Source of the DNA: DATKMS01 sp041497995 | GTDB lineage: Bacteria; Desulfobacterota; Binatia; HRBIN30 | Direction: 5' to 3' | Assembly (NCBI GenBank): GCA_041497995.1 | Contig: JBGQHM010000258.1 | Location: 1-9,898 of the forward strand | DNA length: 9,898 nt | Part shown: positions 6,221 through 9,898 of the stretch, piece after piece | Numbering within the stretch: position 1 is the first letter of the stretch | How the letters are laid out: each line of letters starts with the position of its first letter | Made by a program: the position numbers and the translations under genes | Notes under the pieces: generated by a model | What the model was told of the DNA's origin: nothing | What the model saw: only the letters and a program-made list of their open reading frames with translations | The model's database searches: none

Positions 6221-7840
6221 GCCCGTCGGAGTAACTGCGCGAGAGGGTGCGGGCGCGAGCCAGGTTGGGCAAAGCGGACGACAGTTGGCTGATGTGATGC
6301 CCTGTGCGGGGCGACAAGCGCTGACACCGGCACAGCGCTTGATCATGCGCAGAGGTGTTGGGTACATCGGATTGTGCCGCGAGGGGGCGCGGCTGCGCTC
6401 CGCCACAGCTTGAGCAGGTTGTGCGTCAGCGCGATGAGGTCCCACTCTGCCGCCACCTTCGCCAAGCCGCGGAACGAGAAGCGCCGAAACCCGCGCGCCT
6501 CTTGGGTCTGTCCAAACACCGGCTCGACAATGGCCTTGCGCCATTTGTACACGGCCTGCCCGGCCGCGGTCTTCAGCTTGTGCCGCATCTGGTCGACCAC
6601 GTCGCCTCCGCTGGGGCCGCCGCGCTGACCGTATCGAGGGCGCCGTGCGTCTGCCGGTCCGGGGGCACATAGAGATCCACGTTCCGCAGCTTCTCGGCGG
6701 GGAGCTGCTCGGTGTTGAAGTAGCCGGCATCCGCCGACACCTGCGCCGGGAGCCGGCCACAGTTCGCGTGCACCTGCTCGAACACGGGCAGCAGTTGCTG
6801 CTTATCGTTGGACTGTTGCGTCACCGTGGCCGCCACGATGATCTGTGTGCCGTACTGTCCACCGTCCCCTGCGCATTGTACGCCTGTTCAAAGCCCTTGG
6901 TGGCACCATCCTTCATGATGCGCGACTCGGGATCAGTGAAGTTGCGTTGGGCCGTCGGCACGGGCTGCGCGTGTTCGGGATCGGGGACCTGCGGCGGTTG
7001 CCCGCCCATCTTCTTGCCGGTCTCCGCTTCGTGCCGATCGCGCTCCGCCAGGTTCTCGCGGGCCGGCGCGGCCTGGGCACGCGCTGCGGCTTCCAACGCG
7101 GCCTTGGCCTCGCGGATCTTGCGCAGCCGCGTCTCGCGCCGCGCCAACTCCGCGGGCAACTCATCGCCCACGCGCCCCTTGCCGTACTCCGCGTCCTCGG
7201 CTGCATCCACCTGCTGCGCCTTCCCCAGCCAGCGCGCCACTTCCTCCTCCAGCTCCTTCTCCTTCGCACACATGCGCTCGTAGCTCATCGCTTTGTGCTT
7301 GGAGGCATTCGCCTTGATCTTCGTGCCGTCCAGCGCCACGTGCCCGAGCTTGACGAACCCCGCCGCCTTGCACAGCTGCAGCACCTGCACAAACAAGCGC
7401 GCCACGGCCCGCAAATGGCGCTGCCGAAAGGCCGCGATGCTGTCGTGATCGGGGTGCTGGTCGCCCGCCAACACCCGGTACGGGACTTCTTCATAGGTCG
7501 CGCGCTCAATCCTCCGCGACGACGGCTTCCCGCCACAGTACGCATACAGCAGCAGCGTCACCATCATCACCGGATGATACGGCGGCTGCCCGCGTCCATC
7601 TCCGCTTTCCTACACCTCCATGATCTCGGTGAGGTCCACTTGGCTTACGACATCCACCAGGAACAGCGCCAAGTGGCCTTCGGGCAACCACAGGCACATG
7701 TCCGGCGGCACCAACAGTCGCTGATCCGGGTTGTCCGTGCGGAAGGTCTTCCCCATCCACCTCACCTCCACCCCGCCGGTACTTTACCCGACTCGTTCAC
7801 CTTGACCAATGGCCTCTACCCGGGTTTTTCTCCGACAGTT
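6221..7840 (-). mobile_element. degraded IS1182-family insertion sequence
   Basis: The element is defined by the broken IS1182-type transposase (7756 to 6343, minus strand). GTCGGAG at 6225-6231 and its inverted copy CTCCGAC at 7830-7836 flank the gene at 112 and 74 bases. They suggest short terminal inverted repeats and a length near 1.6 kb, normal for the family. Beyond the 7-base match the ends diverge, so the exact boundaries are uncertain. No target duplication was identified. Confidence 0.6.
6343..7756 (-). pseudogene. IS1182-family DDE transposase, broken by a stop and two frameshifts
   Basis: The conceptual protein is about 470 aa. It starts at ATG 7756 behind GGAGGTG and reads 'GKTFRTDNPDQRLLVPPDM', the usual IS1182 N-terminus. 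Codon 49 is TAG (7612-7610), where the family usually has Tyr in 'EIMEVYE'. The frame then continues through 'GKPSSRRIERATYEEVPYR'. The catalytic residues are readable: Asp in 'VALDGTKIKANAS' (7330-7328), Asp in 'SADAGYFNTEQL' (6731-6729) and Glu in 'IVEPVFGQTQEARGF' (6525-6523). The frame changes at 6843-6847: five bases stand where three are expected between 'DSTA' and 'IIVAATV', consistent with a CA duplication. It changes again at about 6600-6650, between 'PPDRQTHGA' and 'DVVDQMRHKLK'. Three lesions mean no full-length product, although the pieces remain well conserved, suggesting recent decay. Confidence 0.88.
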
Positions 7841-7885
7841 ACCATGTGCTGGGTGATCGCATGATTGTGATCGGGAATGACGTCA

Positions 7886-8156
7886 ACGCCGCCACTTGGA
7901 TTGTGGCGCCGTGCTCGGAGCACTCAAGGGACTACGAAGACGCCCTTGACTGCTCCTGCGCGCTGCGCCGGTGTGGTGGATATGGCGGCGTGGCCGGGTG
8001 TGCGTTTGCTGGTGTGGAGCTGCTGGTGGCCATCGGCGAACGCGCCGCACTTGTTTGCGATGCGAGCTGCTTGCACATGAAAGCGGGGGGCCGTAACCCT
8101 TCTGGGTATCTCAAGTCAACGCTGCGGTTGGCGCCGCAGCCAGAAGGGAGGCCCCC
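7886..8156 (+). ncRNA. candidate IS110 bridge RNA region
   Basis: This non-coding stretch directly before the transposase contains three strong stem-loops on the + strand. (1) 7886-7912: ACG and CGCCAC pair with GTGGCG and CGT around one mismatch, loop of 7. (2) 7917-7956: GGAGCACTCAAGGG pairs with CCCTTGACTGCTCC with a single C-C mismatch, loop of 12 (7931-7942); GGCGC/GCGCC (7905-7909 with 7965-7969) could extend it in place of stem-loop 1. (3) 8086-8156, listed separately. IS110 recombinases use a structured RNA encoded next to the gene, whose internal loops pair with target and donor DNA. Position, length (about 270 bases) and folding fit, but the loops were not matched to target or donor sequences. 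Exact RNA ends are unknown. Confidence 0.45.
8086..8156 (+). promoter_or_regulatory. leader stem-loop sequestering the transposase ribosome binding site
   Basis: GGGGGCC (8086-8092) pairs with GGCCCCC (8150-8156), ending one base before the ATG. Inside it CCCTTCTGG (8097-8105) pairs fully with CCAGAAGGG (8140-8148). A terminal hairpin GCTGCGG/CCGCAGC (8121-8127 with 8134-8140) lies within, sharing one base at 8140 with the previous stem. The ribosome binding site AAGGGAGG (8144-8151) lies almost wholly in paired strands. The fold should limit transposase translation. It may also be the 3' part of the bridge RNA. Confidence 0.65.
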
Positions 8157-9263
8157 ATGGGCAAGATACGACTGGGAGACGTAGTAGGGCAACCGGGTCC
8201 GCACACACCGCGACGGCCGGATCCGGGCAGCGCGGTATGGATGGCCATCGACATCTCGCGCACCAAGCTGGTGTACTGTGTGCGCTGGGGCGGTGCGGAG
8301 CAACGCCGGCTGAGCACGCCGATGGGACTCGATCACGTGCGCGCCGTGGTCGAGCAGTACCGCGACTGCCGCGTGCACGTGGTCTACGAGGCGTGCGGGT
8401 TCGGCTACGAGATCGCTTGGTGGTTGCAGGAACAAGGGGTGGCGACCACGGTGATTGCCCCGAGCCGGATGGAGCGCGCGCCGGGGCTGGCGGTCAAAAC
8501 CGACCGGCTCGATGCCGGCAAGATGGCGCGCAAGCTGGAGAAGAGCGAGCTCAAGGCCATCTATGTTCCGTCGCGCACGATTCACGAGCAGCGTGCCATC
8601 GGACGCACCTACGCGCAGTGCGTCAAGGAGCGCAAGCGGGCGCCGGTGCGCCTCCGTGCCCTGCTGCAAGAACACGCGAAACTGGGGCCCCTGCCGGCAC
8701 AGGGCTGGAAGGCCTACCGCGACTGGCTCGAGGGGCAGACATTGGTGCCGCCACTCGATCTGAGTGTGAACGCACACGTGCAGTTGCGCCGCTTGGCCGA
8801 TCAGCAGGCCCGCCGCCTGCGCGCGCAGCTCGAAGTGGTGGCGGCCAGCGCGCCCTATGCGAAGGTGGTCAAGGCGTTGCGCGAACAATCGGGGGTCGGA
8901 ACGCTGTCGGCGATCCGCGTGGTGTTGGAACTCGGCGACAGCGATCGCTTTCCCACCACGGGGTCGCTGCCGCACTACTTGGGACTGACCCCGAGCGAGT
9001 ACAGCTCCGGGGTCGACACCAACTATCGTGGGCACATCATGAAGTGTGGACCGGGGACGCTGCGGGCCGTCTTGCTGCAGTGTGCGTGGGCGGCGGTGCG
9101 CCGCGGTATCGACCAGGACTTGGTGCACGTCTTCGAACGCTTGGCACCACGCATCGGGCGCAAGCGATCGATCGCGGCGGTGGCGCGCCGCTTGGCGATC
9201 AAGTTGCGTCGGCTCTGGTTGCAGGCCGTGTCTCCAACACCTGCGACCGCCGCGCCGGCGTAG
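8157..9263 (+). CDS. IS110-family transposase (DEDD/serine recombinase)
   Basis: A 368-aa, apparently intact transposase of the IS110 family, which moves a circular intermediate using an RNA-guided DEDD nuclease plus serine mechanism. The N-terminal RuvC-like domain has D32 in 'MAIDISRTKLVY', E78 in 'VYEACGFGYEIAWWL', and D116 and D119 in 'KTDRLDAGKMARKL' (114-126). A helical middle region follows (about 130-235). The C-terminal Transposase_20 domain has 'QSGVGTLSAIRVVLELGD' (244-261) and 'YLGLTPSEYSSG' (274-285), where Ser284 before the glycine is the probable nucleophile. 'ITK' of many relatives is 'IMK' here (294-296). AAGGGAGG (8144-8151) fixes the start. A second ATG at residue 29 is less likely because it lacks such a site. 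No frame lesion is seen, so the element may be active, unlike its IS1182 neighbour. Confidence 0.93.
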   Translation: MGKIRLGDVVGQPGPHTPRRPDPGSAVWMAIDISRTKLVYCVRWGGAEQRRLSTPMGLDHVRAVVEQYRDCRVHVVYEACGFGYEIAWWLQEQGVATTVIAPSRMERAPGLAVKTDRLDAGKMARKLEKSELKAIYVPSRTIHEQRAIGRTYAQCVKERKRAPVRLRALLQEHAKLGPLPAQGWKAYRDWLEGQTLVPPLDLSVNAHVQLRRLADQQARRLRAQLEVVAASAPYAKVVKALREQSGVGTLSAIRVVLELGDSDRFPTTGSLPHYLGLTPSEYSSGVDTNYRGHIMKCGPGTLRAVLLQCAWAAVRRGIDQDLVHVFERLAPRIGRKRSIAAVARRLAIKLRRLWLQAVSPTPATAAPA

Positions 9264-9723
9264 GTGACTTTCATCGACCACACGAGTTGAGAGGATCTCT
9301 CCACTTCGAAGCTCTGCGTGAGCAGCCTTGGTCGGCACTCCTTTGTACTCGATTGCAGACGTCCGACAGTTTGGCAGAGATCGATCCTCGGAGAGCAGTG
9401 GCTGCGGCCACGGATAATAACTTGGTGAGCGCTCCTGCGGGAGCGTCCACGAATAGCAGGCTGGCTCCTCGCGGCGTTTGCGTGTTGGTCGCAACAATCT
9501 CGGCTTGTGGGCAGCGTGGTTTGAACGCCCCCGCCGTCAGCGCGGCAGTGTGCCCACCGGGTGGCAACACTGCCTCAAGACTCATTGGCGCACCAGAAGG
9601 GCGGAAAAACTGCTCGATTTCCGCAGGCCTTGACATTCACCGCCATAGCAGGCTGCTAGCCCAACTTCGACACTTGGAGGCGCAGGCTCTCGGTAGATCA
9701 CGGACTTTCCCGAAAAGTCGGCA
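9264..9723. other. non-coding stretch with hairpins between two transposases
   Basis: No gene is supported in these 460 bases; the open frames have odd composition and no start signals. Three hairpins are visible: CGCTCC/GGAGCG (9430-9435 with 9440-9445), GGCAGTGT/ACACTGCC (9544-9551 with 9567-9574) and GACTTT/AAAGTC (9703-9708 with 9714-9719). It probably holds the right end of the IS110 element and the end of the element cut by the window edge. Confidence 0.5.
9544..9574. repeat. inverted repeat GGCAGTGT...ACACTGCC
   Basis: An 8-base perfect inverted repeat encloses a further CCA/TGG pairing in a 15-base loop. It sits about 150 bases past the stop of the partial minus-strand transposase. 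It could be a transcription end for that gene, an IS target site or an IS terminus. Confidence 0.45.
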
Positions 9724-9898
9724 CTACATTTCGCGCATCGGTGCGGGTGGTCGAAGCCTATCGGGCAGTGTGAGCCCAAGCCGATCGAGCAAGGCAGCTT
9801 GTGCTTTGTCGGGGCGTACGACGCAGCGCAGACGGAGCTCGCGCTGCGAGTCTTCGGCGAGGGGGAGCACGACGTCGGTGCTCTGAATACGCGAGAGC
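9724..9898 (-). CDS. C-terminus of a transposase, cut by the window edge (partial)
   Basis: The minus strand is open from the right edge (first full codon 9897-9895) to TAG at 9726-9724, giving 57 residues. The text reads like a transposase tail: 'RIQSTDVVLPLAED' then 'RELRLRCVVRPDKAQAALLD' and 'RLGLTLPDRLRP'. A DDE-type family such as IS1634/IS4 is my best guess from the 'RLR(C)V.RP...Q..LLDRLGL.LP.RL' pattern, and this is tentative. The N-terminal part with the catalytic residues lies outside the window, so it is unknown whether the gene is intact. A conserved-looking frame in a GC-rich region with no other reading makes a real gene likely. Confidence 0.55.
   Translation of the reverse strand, partial: LSRIQSTDVVLPLAEDSQRELRLRCVVRPDKAQAALLDRLGLTLPDRLRPPAPMREM

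Larger units (their letters stand above)
7860..9270 (+). mobile_element. IS110-family insertion sequence (boundaries uncertain)
   Basis: The intact IS110-type transposase (8157-9263) and the structured non-coding stretch before it point to an IS110 element. IS110 elements have no or very short terminal repeats, so the ends cannot be placed by eye. The left end should fall between the IS1182 end near 7840 and the first stem-loop at 7886. The right end is somewhere after 9263. If it belongs to the IS1111 branch, whose guide RNA lies downstream of the gene, the right end would extend further, perhaps past the hairpin at 9430-9445. Confidence 0.6.

Noticed and set aside
6845..7864. 339-codon open frame on the + strand across the IS1182 element
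   Set aside because: It is the antisense shadow of the transposase; the family motifs are all on the minus strand.
8106..9300. Possible pairing of the 15-base bulge at 8106-8120 with GTTGAGAGGATC near 9284
   Set aside because: Only GTTGA matches without gaps, which is expected by chance, so it is not evidence for a donor guide.
7932..9497. 521-codon open frame on the minus strand opposite the IS110 gene
   Set aside because: It is antisense to the transposase, its His/Arg-rich text has no motif, and no ribosome binding site is seen.
9271..9636. 121-codon minus-strand open frame after the IS110 gene
   Set aside because: No motif, no ribosome binding site, and it contains the inverted repeats of the intergenic stretch.
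9582..9779. 65-codon minus-strand frame with a CAKC pair
   Set aside because: It overlaps the end of the partial transposase in another frame. A single CxxC pair is not enough for a zinc protein.
8237..9886. 549-codon open frame on the + strand through the IS110 region
   Set aside because: It runs out of frame over the clear IS110 transposase, has no family motif and low-complexity Arg/Gly/Ala content. It is open only because of high GC.

Overview
The window is high-GC bacterial DNA with AGGAGG-type ribosome binding sites. One Sec-exported protein and a MATE exporter fit a Gram-negative bacterium, perhaps an uncultured soil or sediment lineage, but the taxonomy is inference. No tRNA, rRNA or CRISPR array was seen.

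Left part (1-4402, all + strand): a tightly packed metabolic cluster. A single-domain rhodanese, a PduO-type ATP:cob(I)alamin adenosyltransferase, a glyoxalase II/ETHE1-like metallo-beta-lactamase-fold hydrolase and a small gamma-glutamylcyclotransferase-like protein follow each other with gaps of 4-5 bases. A MATE-family exporter follows after 56 bases. The first four genes are almost certainly one transcript. Rhodanese, MBL hydrolase and GGCT-like protein hint at thiol, persulfide or glutathione handling beside a cobalamin-activating enzyme. Next, with its own candidate promoter, comes an exported protein with a Pro/Ala-rich linker and an alanine-rich helical tail.

Middle part (4403-6220): a 52-aa protein with a CxxC...CxxC zinc-ribbon pattern lies 89 bases before a 354-aa protein. 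That protein is two tandem copies, offset by exactly 150 residues, of the DNA-binding half of an IS630-type transposase, with no catalytic domain. A long GC-rich hairpin spans its stop codon. This pair is the most novel-looking coding content.

Right part (6221-9898): an insertion-sequence cluster. An IS1182-family transposase on the minus strand is dead: it has an in-frame TAG and two frameshifts, though its DDE residues are still readable. Immediately beside it is an intact IS110-family (DEDD plus Ser) transposase on the + strand. The roughly 310-base non-coding stretch before it contains several strong stem-loops and is a good candidate for the element's bridge RNA; the last stem-loop also buries the transposase ribosome binding site. 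The right edge cuts through the C-terminus of a third transposase on the minus strand, visible as 57 codons. The 460 bases between it and the IS110 gene hold hairpins but no convincing gene.
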